DNA of 64,000 nt from positions 1,270 through 65,269 of the forward strand of contig DCDV01000030.1 of assembly GCA_002316595.1 (NCBI GenBank), given 5' to 3'. Shown here piece by piece: positions 1 to 8,731 of the stretch. The position numbers were made by a program, and so were the translations under genes. The notes beneath the pieces are model-generated. The model had not been told where the DNA came from, did not search any database, and saw nothing but the letters and a program-made list of their open reading frames with translations. Within the stretch, counting starts at the first letter, position 1; each line of letters begins with the position of its first letter. This stretch comes from Mageeibacillus sp. UBA1046. GTDB taxonomy: Bacteria; Bacillota; Clostridia; Saccharofermentanales; DTU023.

Positions 1-957
1 ATTTACCATAGGAGTAAGGATAGGGAAGCCTTCAAGATGCGTTTCAGATGCTACGTCAGCTTTCCCATTAACAAGCATACTTACATCAAAGCTCGTGCCT
101 CCCATGTCGACTCCAATAATATTCTTATGTCCAAGAGTATCGAAGAAAGAATCTTTGCCGATCGCACCGCCTACCGGACCTGATAAAAGAGTAAGTATCG
201 GGTTTTCTTTAGCGACCTTTGAAGTCATGATGCCACCGCTAGACTGCATGATATAAATCATGTCATCATAACCTTTTTCAGCCATTCTTTTTTCTAATGT
301 GCCTAAATATTTTTCAACAATAGGCGCAACATAAGAATTCAGTACGACTGTGCTGGTTCTCTCATACTCTCTCCATTCACGGGCAATCTTGTGAGATATA
401 GATAGAGTCTTGTCGCCAATCATATCTTTGAGTATTTTTTCAACTTCCAATTCATGCGCTGGATTGATATAGGCATTTATCAAAACGACTGCAACCGCAT
501 CATAGTCGCCTTTATTTATTTTTTCGGCAACTTCATACACGCTCTCTTTATCTAATTCAGTATCAACTGAACCGTCATAAAGAATTCTCTCATCAACCTC
601 AAAAACATCGCTAGTCTTAACTAGAGGTACAGGTTTCTTATAGAACCTGTTATACATCTCCAACCGATCACCTCTTGCGATTTTATAGACATCCTTGAAG
701 CCCTTAGTCGTTACGAGAGCCACTCTTACGCCTTTTCTTTCCAAAACCGCGTTAATTCCTGCCGTAGTCCCGTGAACAAAGAAGTTGATATCCGTGTAAT
801 CACCAATATCTCGGTCTATCCCCGCGGTCACAGCGTCAGATAAATTCTCTGGCGTAGATAATATCTTGTCAGTAGTGTATTTACCTGTCTCGGTGTTGTA
901 GTAAACAAAGTCGGTAAATGTTCCTCCAATGTCCACTGAAACTCTAAATTTTCCCAT
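1..957 (-). CDS. Hydantoinase/oxoprolinase family protein, subunit A type (N-terminal part, cut by window edge)
   Basis: Reading leftwards from an ATG at 957, 319 codons stay open to the window edge, so the C-terminal half is missing. An ideal ribosome binding site (GGAGG, about 8 bases from the ATG) fixes the start. The N-terminus has the ASKHA-type phosphate loop VDIGGTFTDF (residues 8-17), followed by GTTAGINAVLER, SSGGIMTS and near residue 287 a second glycine-rich motif, GVDMGGTSFDV. This is the pattern of hydantoinase A/5-oxoprolinase N-terminal domains (HyuA family), which use ATP to open cyclic amides such as hydantoins or 5-oxoproline, usually with a HyuB partner. No partner is visible because downstream sequence lies outside the window. 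The true substrate cannot be told from sequence; acetone carboxylase-like relatives share the fold. Confidence 0.85.
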   Translation of the reverse strand, partial: MGKFRVSVDIGGTFTDFVYYNTETGKYTTDKILSTPENLSDAVTAGIDRDIGDYTDINFFVHGTTAGINAVLERKGVRVALVTTKGFKDVYKIARGDRLEMYNRFYKKPVPLVKTSDVFEVDERILYDGSVDTELDKESVYEVAEKINKGDYDAVAVVLINAYINPAHELEVEKILKDMIGDKTLSISHKIAREWREYERTSTVVLNSYVAPIVEKYLGTLEKRMAEKGYDDMIYIMQSSGGIMTSKVAKENPILTLLSGPVGGAIGKDSFFDTLGHKNIIGVDMGGTSFDVSMLVNGKADVASETHLEGFPILTPMVN

Positions 958-1666
958 TTTATTTAGCCTCCAATAAAATAATTACCAAAAATATTTCAGG
1001 TCTGTTAACGAGAATAAATCCTTATAAAAGCATTTAAATCATCTCCCCCAATTTGACAAATGTATGATATTGAAATTCAAGCGTTATTAAAAATAGCAGA
1101 ACTCTGTTTAGTAACATCTTCTTTCCGTATTGGATATATTTTGGTGCAGTTCTTGTATGATCTGATTCAGTTTTCAAATACATGAATTTTAACTACATAC
1201 ACGGTATAATTATCCAAATTATTATTAATTGAAGTTATTGCTAAAATTTATTGTTGCTTCTTACTATAATAATGACATATTATTTTTAGCTCTTATTAAA
1301 TACAATAAATTATTCTATTGATTAAATTCCATTCTTAATTCCAAATTTTTGTTCTTGTTGTCTAATATCGTCTATATTGTTTAATAATTTGGATGCTATC
1401 ATAAATAAATTAGTACTGTCAAGTAAATTGTGATCTCGTAAAATTTATTTAATTTAGATGCCATTAAATTATGTTGAAGTTTTTTATAAATTCATTATAA
1501 TCAATAATTGAAGGAAGCCAATTACTGATAATATAATATACTTACTTTACAGGGCAGCATCTTTTAACTGTCAAGAAGTATAGATATAGGAATTTTGAGG
1601 TTAAATATTTAAATAATTTATAAATATACAAATATTCATTTACACTTGAGAGGAGATATTTATATC
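958..1666. other. AT-rich divergent intergenic region
   Basis: About 700 bases separate the divergently transcribed hydantoinase-like gene and the amidohydrolase. The sequence is strongly AT-rich and must hold both promoters, but no single consensus -35/-10 pair stands out among many TA-rich candidates. No ORF with a credible start, no RNA gene and no long repeat was seen. Confidence 0.5.
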
Positions 1667-2935
1667 ATGTCAAAGTATTTAATTAAATGCGGAAAGCTCT
1701 TTGACGGAGTAGAACTGAGATTGCAGGAGAACGTAAATATTCTTGTTGAAGAAGATCGAATTATTGAAACGGGTTCTAATATTAAACAGCCTGATGATGC
1801 TGAGATTATTGACTTATCTCAACTAACTGTCTCCCCGGGTCTGATTGACGCACATACTCATTTCGATTTCATTGGCCCTAACTCATTCGGTACTTATGCC
1901 CATTGCTCCTCCGATGAAAGAAGGTCAATGAACATTCTTTACTGCGCCAACAAATCGTTAATGGGCGGTTTTACGACAGTGCGTCAGATGGGACTATCCA
2001 TAAATGGTTTTGGTGCGATCGATGCCAGAGATGCTATTGCTTCGGGTGATTTTGTAGGGTCTCGTCTCATAGTAGCCCCGCACCTTTTGGGTATTAGCGG
2101 CGGTCATGGTGACTATTCATCCTTCTTTAGCAATTACCCAGCTCTGTCTGATGCAATGGAATCACTAAACCCTTTCACAGGGCATGGTGCTGACTTCTAT
2201 CGTAAAGCAGTGCGCAAAGAGGTCAAATATGGCGCTGACTGCCTAAAAATCATGGCTACTGGAGGTTTTGCCTCACCTAACGATGACCCTTATGACTGCC
2301 AATTAAATGACGAAGAGCTTCAAGCACTAATTGAGACAGCGGCACAACTGAATCGACCAGTTACAGCTCATGCTTATAGTTCTGAACTGGTTCAGAAGTT
2401 ACTAAAGATGGGTATCACGGGAATTGAGCACGGAGCATTGATCGACGAGAAAACCTTTGAACTATTTGAAGAAACAGACGCTTATCTAGTATGCACATTC
2501 TTGCCCTATGATGAAGCTGTCAATATGGACGAAGAAAAACTCGCCACAAAAAGCAAATACTTTATCGCTAAATTACTAAAATACCAAGAACAATTACAGG
2601 CTACACGGAGATTGATTATTCAAAAGATCTTAGAGGATAATATAAGAATAGGTTATGGTACTGATATCGTGGCTGTTTACAATAACTATGAATGCTGGCG
2701 AGAATTCCCAATCTGGAGAAAAAGTGGTATACCTGCTTTGAGAACTCTTAAAGCAGCCACTAGCATTAATGCATCTATCGTCGGGAATGAAGAAATTGGA
2801 CAGATTGCGCCGGGGAAAATTGCAGATATCGTGGCTTGGGCGAGTGATATTGAGAATGATATTGAAGCTATATCCGATTGTGCTTTTGTAATGAAAGAAG
2901 GAGTAATCTATAAGTCTAACGACCGCAGGATATAA
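1667..2935 (+). CDS. Metal-dependent amidohydrolase, imidazolonepropionase/prolidase-like
   Basis: This is a 422-residue amidohydrolase-superfamily enzyme. The N-terminal HTH motif (His63, His65) in GLIDAHTHFD binds metal. LKIMATGG carries the lysine usually carboxylated in binuclear members. TAHAYSS and IEHGALID supply the two further histidines, and GYGTD the catalytic aspartate. ALRTLKAATSINA and IAPGKIADIV are the usual C-terminal signatures. Relatives include imidazolonepropionase-like hydrolases and bacterial Xaa-Pro dipeptidases of this fold, so a cyclic amide or prolyl dipeptide substrate is possible but not proven. The start is the ATG at 1667, preceded by GAGAGGAG at good spacing; a TTG 21 bases upstream is in frame but lacks a binding site. 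No signal peptide is present, so it is cytoplasmic. It stands alone and may work with the peptide importer downstream. Confidence 0.8.
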   Translation: MSKYLIKCGKLFDGVELRLQENVNILVEEDRIIETGSNIKQPDDAEIIDLSQLTVSPGLIDAHTHFDFIGPNSFGTYAHCSSDERRSMNILYCANKSLMGGFTTVRQMGLSINGFGAIDARDAIASGDFVGSRLIVAPHLLGISGGHGDYSSFFSNYPALSDAMESLNPFTGHGADFYRKAVRKEVKYGADCLKIMATGGFASPNDDPYDCQLNDEELQALIETAAQLNRPVTAHAYSSELVQKLLKMGITGIEHGALIDEKTFELFEETDAYLVCTFLPYDEAVNMDEEKLATKSKYFIAKLLKYQEQLQATRRLIIQKILEDNIRIGYGTDIVAVYNNYECWREFPIWRKSGIPALRTLKAATSINASIVGNEEIGQIAPGKIADIVAWASDIENDIEAISDCAFVMKEGVIYKSNDRRI

Positions 2936-3256
2936 TTGTGCCCTATTAAAATCCAATTTTTCTACACAATTAGAATTATAAAGAGAGCAAAGTTGCATTG
3001 ATATTTCAAGAGACTGCACAATAATTTATTTTACTCATTTTTTGGGATTTATTGACTATTTATTGTCAATGACACTTTCCATTTATTCGAGACTGCGCCC
3101 CAGGAAGCGCTCAGTGCCTAAATTGTCTGGAGCCGGATTTGATAGAAGGTAACCTTGCTCTGATCGTAAGTAACCTGTGTTAAATAAGTTTATCTTTTGC
3201 TTAGTATGATGGATAATGATAGAAAGAATATACTGGCTAAGAAAGGAAATACTAAT
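2936..3256. other. Intergenic region with a 6-bp inverted repeat
   Basis: This 320-base gap between the amidohydrolase and lemA contains ATTGAC, eight bases, GTCAAT at 3051-3070, a possible operator or weak hairpin. The left arm also reads as a -35-like TTGACT, but no good -10 follows at standard spacing. No clear terminator for the amidohydrolase gene is seen. Confidence 0.35.
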
Positions 3257-3799
3257 ATGTGGTGGATTATTCCTGTAGCAATAGTGGTTTTGATCGCATT
3301 GTGGCTTGTTTCAGTTTATAACAAGCTTGTATCGGCACGGGAGTTCGTAAGAAATTCCATGGGAAATATTGCTGCTCAAATTGAATCAAGGTGGGATGCA
3401 GTCAGGAGCCTGATCGACGCAGCGAAGAAATATTCAACTCATGAAGCTGAAGTATTGACGGATATTACAGCCATGAGAGGAAAAGTTGACAGAACATCAG
3501 AGCCTGCAGATGTTGAGAAGGATGACAATCTTTTTGAACAAGCTATGCGTCAGATTGATGTAGTTGTCGAGAATTATCCGAACCTGAAGGCAGACGGAGT
3601 ATACATTCAAGCCATGCAGGGCATTGATAAATACGAAAATAATGTTCGTCAGGCAAGAATGGTTTACAACGATACAGTAACTAGACTGAACAGAATGGTT
3701 CAACAGTTTCCTTCTTCCATAGTTGCCGGACTCTTTGGTTTTAATCAGGAAGCATACTTCGAAAGTACCAGTGACAAAGCCAAAATGCCACAATGGTAA
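3257..3799 (+). CDS. lemA: LemA family membrane-anchored protein
   Basis: The protein has 180 residues from the ATG at 3257 (AAAGGAAA just upstream). A TTG 60 bases earlier extends the frame but has no binding site. One membrane segment (about residues 3-20) is followed by a long helical domain with the LemA signatures YNKLV, a run of charged heptads (QIESRWDAVRSLIDAAKKYS) and a conserved C-terminal YNDTVTRLNRMVQQFPSSI. LemA proteins have an extracytoplasmic helical bundle; their biochemical role is not firmly known. The stop overlaps the start of the next gene by seven bases, and LemA genes are commonly paired with DUF2207 genes as here, so the two probably form one envelope module. Confidence 0.9.
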   Translation: MWWIIPVAIVVLIALWLVSVYNKLVSAREFVRNSMGNIAAQIESRWDAVRSLIDAAKKYSTHEAEVLTDITAMRGKVDRTSEPADVEKDDNLFEQAMRQIDVVVENYPNLKADGVYIQAMQGIDKYENNVRQARMVYNDTVTRLNRMVQQFPSSIVAGLFGFNQEAYFESTSDKAKMPQW

Positions 3800-5499
3800 A
3801 GTTCAAACTAATCAACCAAAAACGAACTGTATGGATTCTATTATTAGTGTCCATCTTTTCGTTTGTTTTGTTTTCCCCGATCAGTGTCCAGGCACAAAAT
3901 CGAATTGATACCATTCAGATAGAGGCCACTGTTCAGGAGGATGGCTCTGTTCTTATCAGAGATCATCGGGTCTTTTATGCTGAAGAAGGCACTGAACATT
4001 TTATCTCCTTAGGTAATTTAGGCGAATCTGAATTACTGGCATTTGTCGTCTACGATGAAAATAATGAAGCCTTAGAGGATGTTGGCGCCTGGGATGTAGA
4101 TGCTTCCTTTTCTCAAAAGGCAGGAAAATATGGGGTGAACCGTACCGGCCAGGGAATTGAGCTGTGCTTTGGACTGGGCGCATACGGCAGACGAGAGTTC
4201 ACGCTTGAATATAAACTTTCGAATTTCATCTTCAATTTGGCTGATAACCACCAGGCCTTCTACTGGCAGTTCATTAATCCGGACATGGACCCGATAGATA
4301 GTATCGAGATAAATGCTAAAAATAACATCGCATATGAGTTTATCAATCCGGAAACGAGGTTCTGGGGCTTTGGGCACGAAGGCGGGATAACGGAGATCAC
4401 CACCGACTCTCTCATTTTCAAAAGTGGAGATTCTTTTAAACAAAGTGATTATGTTGTTTTACTCGGGATCTTTGAAGGAGCACCATTTCTTACGGATTAT
4501 AGTATTGACAGAACAAGCGAAGAACAGATTGCAATGGCAATGGAGGGTGCGCATTTAGATGAAGATGAAGACGATTTCAATCTGGGCGGTATCTTCAGAT
4601 ATATCATAATTGCCTTGCTGTTTTTATTTCCTGCCGGCAGAGCGATTAGAAATACTAATAAAAAGCCAAAAAGACAGAAATTTACACCAACTGTTAAGGA
4701 TGCATATTTTAGAGACATCCCCTATGATAAGCATTTTATTGATACTCAATACTTTACCAATGCTGAAGTTTCCGACTGGATTTCCGCCTTTATCCTGAAG
4801 TGGGTTTCAGAGGGGCGCTTAATGGATCAAGTAGAGGAAGTTGGGCTTATCTTTAAGCGAGATAAACTTGAACTTAAAATTGTGCCCAACCTGCCGCAGC
4901 ATGAAAACAAACTTGAAAGCAGATTGTGGAATATGGTAGTCGAAGCTGCAGGTGAAGACCAGATACTTTCCGAGAAAGAATTCAATCGTTATGTCAAAAA
5001 AAATATTGCCAGCTTTAATAGCTGGACAGAATCAGTTAAAAGCCAATCAGAAATAAGTTTGACAAATGATGGTTACCTTGAAGAGTTTACTGAAAAAGTT
5101 CTTAAATTCTTTACTCGAAAGCGGCTTGAAATAACGCCAAAAGGTCAGGAATTAGGTGACAATATCGCCGGATTCAAAAACTATTTGAAGGATTTTTCTC
5201 TGCTTGAAGAACGAGGAGTCTCTCATGTCGTACTGTGGCAGGAATTTATGATCTGGGCAGCATTTATGGGTATCGCAGAAGAGGTCTATGAGCAGCTGAA
5301 GATTGTTAATCCACAAGTTGAATATGAAATGCCTTATACTGCGCAGACAATCATAATGACCCACTATTTTGCTAATGCCGTTCAATCCACACAAAGCAGC
5401 GCCAACGCTGCATCGAGTGCCAGAGGTGCAGGTGGCAGCTCATTTGGCGGCGGCGGCGGCGGATCGTTTGGCGGCGGGTTCGGTGGCGGATCCAGATAG
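3793..5499 (+). CDS. DUF2207 domain membrane protein with glycine-rich tail
   Basis: The protein has 568 residues. An N-terminal hydrophobic signal (about residues 10-34, ending ...ISVQAQN) precedes a beta-rich extracytoplasmic domain with the DUF2207 features QEDGSVLIRDHRVF and YGRREFTLEYKLSNFI. A hydrophobic segment lies near residues 268-284, followed by a cytoplasmic-type region. The last 25 residues are a low-complexity Gly/Ser tail (repeats of GGGG and FGGG), typical of this family. The ATG lies inside the last codons of lemA (overlap 3793-3799), so translation is probably coupled. Proteins of this family are thought to act at the cell envelope with LemA, but no reaction is established. 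A strong hairpin just downstream probably ends the two-gene transcript. Confidence 0.88.
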   Translation: MVKFKLINQKRTVWILLLVSIFSFVLFSPISVQAQNRIDTIQIEATVQEDGSVLIRDHRVFYAEEGTEHFISLGNLGESELLAFVVYDENNEALEDVGAWDVDASFSQKAGKYGVNRTGQGIELCFGLGAYGRREFTLEYKLSNFIFNLADNHQAFYWQFINPDMDPIDSIEINAKNNIAYEFINPETRFWGFGHEGGITEITTDSLIFKSGDSFKQSDYVVLLGIFEGAPFLTDYSIDRTSEEQIAMAMEGAHLDEDEDDFNLGGIFRYIIIALLFLFPAGRAIRNTNKKPKRQKFTPTVKDAYFRDIPYDKHFIDTQYFTNAEVSDWISAFILKWVSEGRLMDQVEEVGLIFKRDKLELKIVPNLPQHENKLESRLWNMVVEAAGEDQILSEKEFNRYVKKNIASFNSWTESVKSQSEISLTNDGYLEEFTEKVLKFFTRKRLEITPKGQELGDNIAGFKNYLKDFSLLEERGVSHVVLWQEFMIWAAFMGIAEEVYEQLKIVNPQVEYEMPYTAQTIIMTHYFANAVQSTQSSANAASSARGAGGSSFGGGGGGSFGGGFGGGSR

Positions 5500-5556
5500 A
5501 ATCTACATTAAACTTGAAGTCTTGCTGTTTAAAGCAGCGGAAGAGAAATGAGAACA

Positions 5557-5584
5557 TTAATCCCCGTAATTTTACGGGGATTAA
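5557..5584. terminator. Bidirectional hairpin terminator
   Basis: A perfect 13-bp inverted repeat (TTAATCCCCGTAA and its complement) with a two-base centre is followed by TTTATTTAT on the plus strand. It lies between the convergent DUF2207 gene and oppF and could serve both. Confidence 0.75.
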
Positions 5585-5619
5585 TTTATTTATATACACT
5601 ATATAAGTTATTGGTTACA

Positions 5620-5713
5620 GGTTATTGTGACTGCCAGGGAGATAAATGTTGTTTCCATGACCGCTTCCAGGTTTTCAGCTCCTGCTTCGTGGTTATTGTG
5701 ACTGCCAGGGAGA
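5620..5713. repeat. Direct repeat copying the 3' end of oppF
   Basis: A 23-base sequence (starting GGTTATTGTGACTGCC) occurs at 5620-5642 and again at 5691-5713. The second copy contains the last codons and stop of the minus-strand oppF gene (…PWQSQ stop); the first lies 71 bases beyond the stop in the spacer. It looks like the remnant of a duplication of the gene end. Confidence 0.85.
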
Positions 5714-6691
5714 AAAATATTGGTTCACCTTGAAACAGGCAACTTTATGCTCCGGAGAGATTTCACATAGTGGCGGCAGTTCTTCATGGCATCTTTTCTC
5801 AGCGTTCGGACAGCGGCCGGCAAAGCGGCAACTATCTGTAGGATTTATTGGACTTCCAACCTCACCTTGAACAACAAGCCTTCTTTTCTTCTTGGCTTGC
5901 TCAGGATCAGCTGTAGGGATAGAAGACAACAAAACTTTCGTATAAGGATGCTGGGGGTTTCTATATAGCTCCTCTGCTTCTGCTTCCTCTACTATGGTGC
6001 CCAGATACATGACAATAATGCGGTCAGATATATATTTAACAACACTGAGGTCATGTGCAATGAACAGATAAGTAAGGTCTCTTTTTCTTTGTAAATCTTT
6101 AAGCATATTCAATACTTGCGCTTGAATAGATACGTCAAGTGCAGAGATCGGTTCATCACACACTATGAAATCAGGATCTACTGATAATGCCCTGGCAATG
6201 CCAATTCTTTGTTTTTGCCCTCCGGAGAACTCATGCGGGAAACGGGACATATGATCCTTGTTCAGGCCAACCTGCCGCAGCAGCACTTCTATCCTGTCAT
6301 CAATTTCATTTTGTTTGACAATATTATGAATTCTCAATCCGGTCCCTATAATGTCTTTGACAGTCATCCTGGGATTAAGTGAAGCGTGAGGATTTTGAAA
6401 TATCATCTGTGCTTCCTTGCGATATCTCTTGTCTTCCTCATGATTAAAGGAGAAGATATCTTTGCCTTTGTAATAGATGTGTCCTGTATCCGGAGTATAT
6501 AGCTTTAATATAGTTCGACCGGTAGTCGTTTTTCCACATCCTGACTCACCGACCAGCCCCACTGTCTCACCCTTATGAATCTTGAAGCTAATTTGATCTA
6601 CTGCTTTAAGAACCTTATCCCGGCTGAGGCGAAAATACTGGGAAACATTATCCAACTCTAACAGAACTTCCTGGTTAATACTGTTCCTCAT
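5693..6691 (-). CDS. oppF: Oligopeptide ABC importer, ATP-binding protein OppF/DppF type
   Basis: This 332-residue ATPase is the second of two nucleotide-binding subunits of a peptide/nickel-type importer. Visible motifs are Walker A GESGCGKTT (residues about 51-59), Q-loop QMIFQNP, signature SGGQKQRIGIARAL, Walker B FIVCDEP and H-loop IAHDLSV. The C-terminal oligopeptide/dipeptide extension contains HPYTKVLLSSIP and a cysteine cluster (C-RFAGRCP-AEKRC) that in relatives can bind an iron-sulfur cluster. The ATG overlaps the oppD stop as ATGA, with GGAGGG just upstream. It is the last gene of the oppABCDF operon running leftwards from 11383 and ends beside a hairpin terminator. Its 3' end has been copied into the spacer. 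Confidence 0.93.
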   Translation of the reverse strand: MRNSINQEVLLELDNVSQYFRLSRDKVLKAVDQISFKIHKGETVGLVGESGCGKTTTGRTILKLYTPDTGHIYYKGKDIFSFNHEEDKRYRKEAQMIFQNPHASLNPRMTVKDIIGTGLRIHNIVKQNEIDDRIEVLLRQVGLNKDHMSRFPHEFSGGQKQRIGIARALSVDPDFIVCDEPISALDVSIQAQVLNMLKDLQRKRDLTYLFIAHDLSVVKYISDRIIVMYLGTIVEEAEAEELYRNPQHPYTKVLLSSIPTADPEQAKKKRRLVVQGEVGSPINPTDSCRFAGRCPNAEKRCHEELPPLCEISPEHKVACFKVNQYFSPWQSQ

Positions 6692-7755
6692 ACATTCCCT
6701 CCAATTTCTTCCTTGTTTGGGGACTCGGCAGTTTCATCATCTTGCTTTCTCTTGACAGATACCAGTTCCACCTCAGGAGCATATTCATGTAATAGCCAGC
6801 AATGGCTGTAATGCTCCTCCGAAACACGAGTATGTTCCGGGAACAGCTCTCCGCAAATCTCCATGGCAAATTCACAGCGTGGTGTGAAAGGACAACCTAT
6901 GGGAGGAGAAAAAAGATCCGGAGGAGTGCCATCGATAGGGATCAATTCCTCATCCTTGCTGGTGTCCAAAGTGGCTATTGACTGAATAAGGCCTGATGTA
7001 TAGGGGTGCGCTGTTTCGTAAAAAATATTCTCCGCTGTGCCCTCCTCGACAATTTTTCCGCCATACATGACAAGAACTCTATCACACATTTTGGCAATAA
7101 CACCCAAATCGTGTGTTATGAGAATAATCGAGGTTTGGTACTTTTCCTGTAAATCCTTAAGTATCTCCAGAATCTGAGCCTCAATTGTCACGTCCAAAGA
7201 GGTTGTTGGTTCATCTGCGATAATAACTGTCGGCTGACCTACCAGCGCGATGGCGATCATTACTCTCTGCTTCATGCCGCCGGATAATTCGTGAGGATAC
7301 TGACGGTATCGTCTTTCAGGCTCGTTAATCCCGACCAGCTTGAGGATCTCCATAGATTTCTGTTTGGCTTCAGCTCTCGTTACTCCGGTTCTGCCAACAA
7401 ATATTTCTTCTATCTGTTTTCCGACACGCATCGTTGGATTCAATGATGTCATCGGATCTTGAAAGATAAAGCCTATCTCTATACCTCTAATTTTCCTCAT
7501 CTCTTTGTTAGATAGTTTTATAATATCCTTACCTGCAAAATTTATTGAACCGCCCTGAAAAAACCCTGGAGGCTCAGGATTCAGGCGCAAAATAGACTGT
7601 ACGGTCACACTCTTTCCGCATCCGGATTCCCCGACTATGCCAAGAATCTCACCTTTCCGAACTTCAAAAGTGACATCACGAACTGCTTTAACAACTCCGC
7701 CGTAAGTTTTGAAAGAGTATTCAAGGTTATTTAATTCAAGTACAACTTCAGGCAT
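6688..7755 (-). CDS. oppD: Oligopeptide ABC importer, ATP-binding protein OppD/DppD type
   Basis: This 355-residue ATPase pairs with OppF on the cytoplasmic face of the peptide importer. It has Walker A GESGCGKSVT, Q-loop FIFQDPMTSLNP, signature LSGGMKQRVMIAIAL, Walker B VIIADEPTTSLD and H-loop ITHDLGV. The C-terminal peptide-importer extension contains HPYTSGLIQSI and a cysteine cluster (C-PFTPRC...C). The chosen start is the ATG at 7755, with GAGGAG six bases upstream, matching the usual family N-terminus (PEVVLELNNLEYSF). A GTG at 7779 in the same frame also has a nearby AGGAG and cannot be excluded. The last four bases overlap oppF. Confidence 0.93.
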   Translation of the reverse strand: MPEVVLELNNLEYSFKTYGGVVKAVRDVTFEVRKGEILGIVGESGCGKSVTVQSILRLNPEPPGFFQGGSINFAGKDIIKLSNKEMRKIRGIEIGFIFQDPMTSLNPTMRVGKQIEEIFVGRTGVTRAEAKQKSMEILKLVGINEPERRYRQYPHELSGGMKQRVMIAIALVGQPTVIIADEPTTSLDVTIEAQILEILKDLQEKYQTSIILITHDLGVIAKMCDRVLVMYGGKIVEEGTAENIFYETAHPYTSGLIQSIATLDTSKDEELIPIDGTPPDLFSPPIGCPFTPRCEFAMEICGELFPEHTRVSEEHYSHCWLLHEYAPEVELVSVKRKQDDETAESPNKEEIGGNV

Positions 7756-7788
7756 ATTTTTCTCCTCTGACAATTTCACAAGCTCCTA

Positions 7789-8724
7789 TCAATCCGTACC
7801 GCGTAAACGTGGATCAAATGCATCCCGGAGTCCATTACCTAATTGGTTGAATGCTAAAACTGTTGTGCCAATAAAGAAAGCCGGTATATAAAGAAGGTGA
7901 GGAGCTACCTGCATCAAGGCTGTTCCTTCCTTAGCCAGCACCCCCCAGCTTGCATCCGGAGGGGATATTCCCAGTCCAATATAGCTGAGAAAGGCTTCGC
8001 GGAAAATTGCACTAGGAATAGCCATTGTCAGGTTTGTGATTAATAACCCCATAATATTGGGGATAATTTCCCGAACAATAATCATGAATGTGGATTGGCC
8101 AAGAACTCTGGCAGCTAAAACAAATTCCTGCTCCTTCAGGCGATAAACCTCTCCTCTGGTAAAACGACACGCTCCTGCCCAGCCTGTAATAACCATGGCT
8201 ATAATCAAACTCTGGATACCGGTCCCAAGTACTACCATGACCAGGATATTTATGATCAAAGATGGAATGCCGTATATGATATCAATAATGCGCATGAGAA
8301 TCATGTCGAGTTTGCCGCCGTAGTAACCGCTGAAACCACCAATTATTGTGCCAATTACAGAATTTATCAAGGCAGCAATAAAGCCGATAGAGAGAGATAC
8401 GCGGGCACCTACCCAAACCCTGACCCAGAGATCTCTTCCCAGAGTGTCCGTGCCAAACCAGTGTTCAGCGGAAAAGGACTGTCTCATCGCATAAGCATCT
8501 TGCTGATCAAAGGAATACTTGCTCAGCAGGGGAGCAAAAATCGCTAACAGTACATATACTATCAGGATTACTAAACCGGCAAATGCTGCTTTGTTGCTCC
8601 GGATACGCAGCCACGCTTCCTTCCAGAAAGTGATGCTGGGCCTGGATATTGATTCCATCTCCTTGAGATTCTTACCCACAACTCGGAAGCGATCAGGTGT
8701 GATTGTCTGATTATGAAAATCCAT
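7789..8724 (-). CDS. oppC: Oligopeptide ABC importer, permease OppC/DppC type
   Basis: This is a 311-residue inner-membrane permease. A cytoplasmic N-terminal stretch (KEAWLRIRSNKAAFAG) precedes the first membrane helix. HWFGTDTLGRDLW marks the family's N-terminal OppC domain, and the EAA loop region reads VLAARVLGQSTFMIIVREIIPN. The C-terminus ends in the usual LGNGLRDAFDPRLRGTD. I start it at the ATG at 8724, which has AGGGAG next to it and leaves a 7-base gap after oppB; an upstream in-frame start at 8772 would overlap oppB by 41 bases and has no better site. OppC forms the transmembrane channel as a heterodimer with OppB. Confidence 0.93.
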   Translation of the reverse strand: MDFHNQTITPDRFRVVGKNLKEMESISRPSITFWKEAWLRIRSNKAAFAGLVILIVYVLLAIFAPLLSKYSFDQQDAYAMRQSFSAEHWFGTDTLGRDLWVRVWVGARVSLSIGFIAALINSVIGTIIGGFSGYYGGKLDMILMRIIDIIYGIPSLIINILVMVVLGTGIQSLIIAMVITGWAGACRFTRGEVYRLKEQEFVLAARVLGQSTFMIIVREIIPNIMGLLITNLTMAIPSAIFREAFLSYIGLGISPPDASWGVLAKEGTALMQVAPHLLYIPAFFIGTTVLAFNQLGNGLRDAFDPRLRGTD

Positions 8725-8731
8725 ATACTCC

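Noticed and set aside
2630..3019. 129-codon minus-strand frame at the end of the amidohydrolase
   Set aside because: Mostly antisense to the amidohydrolase 3' end; no binding site or domain.
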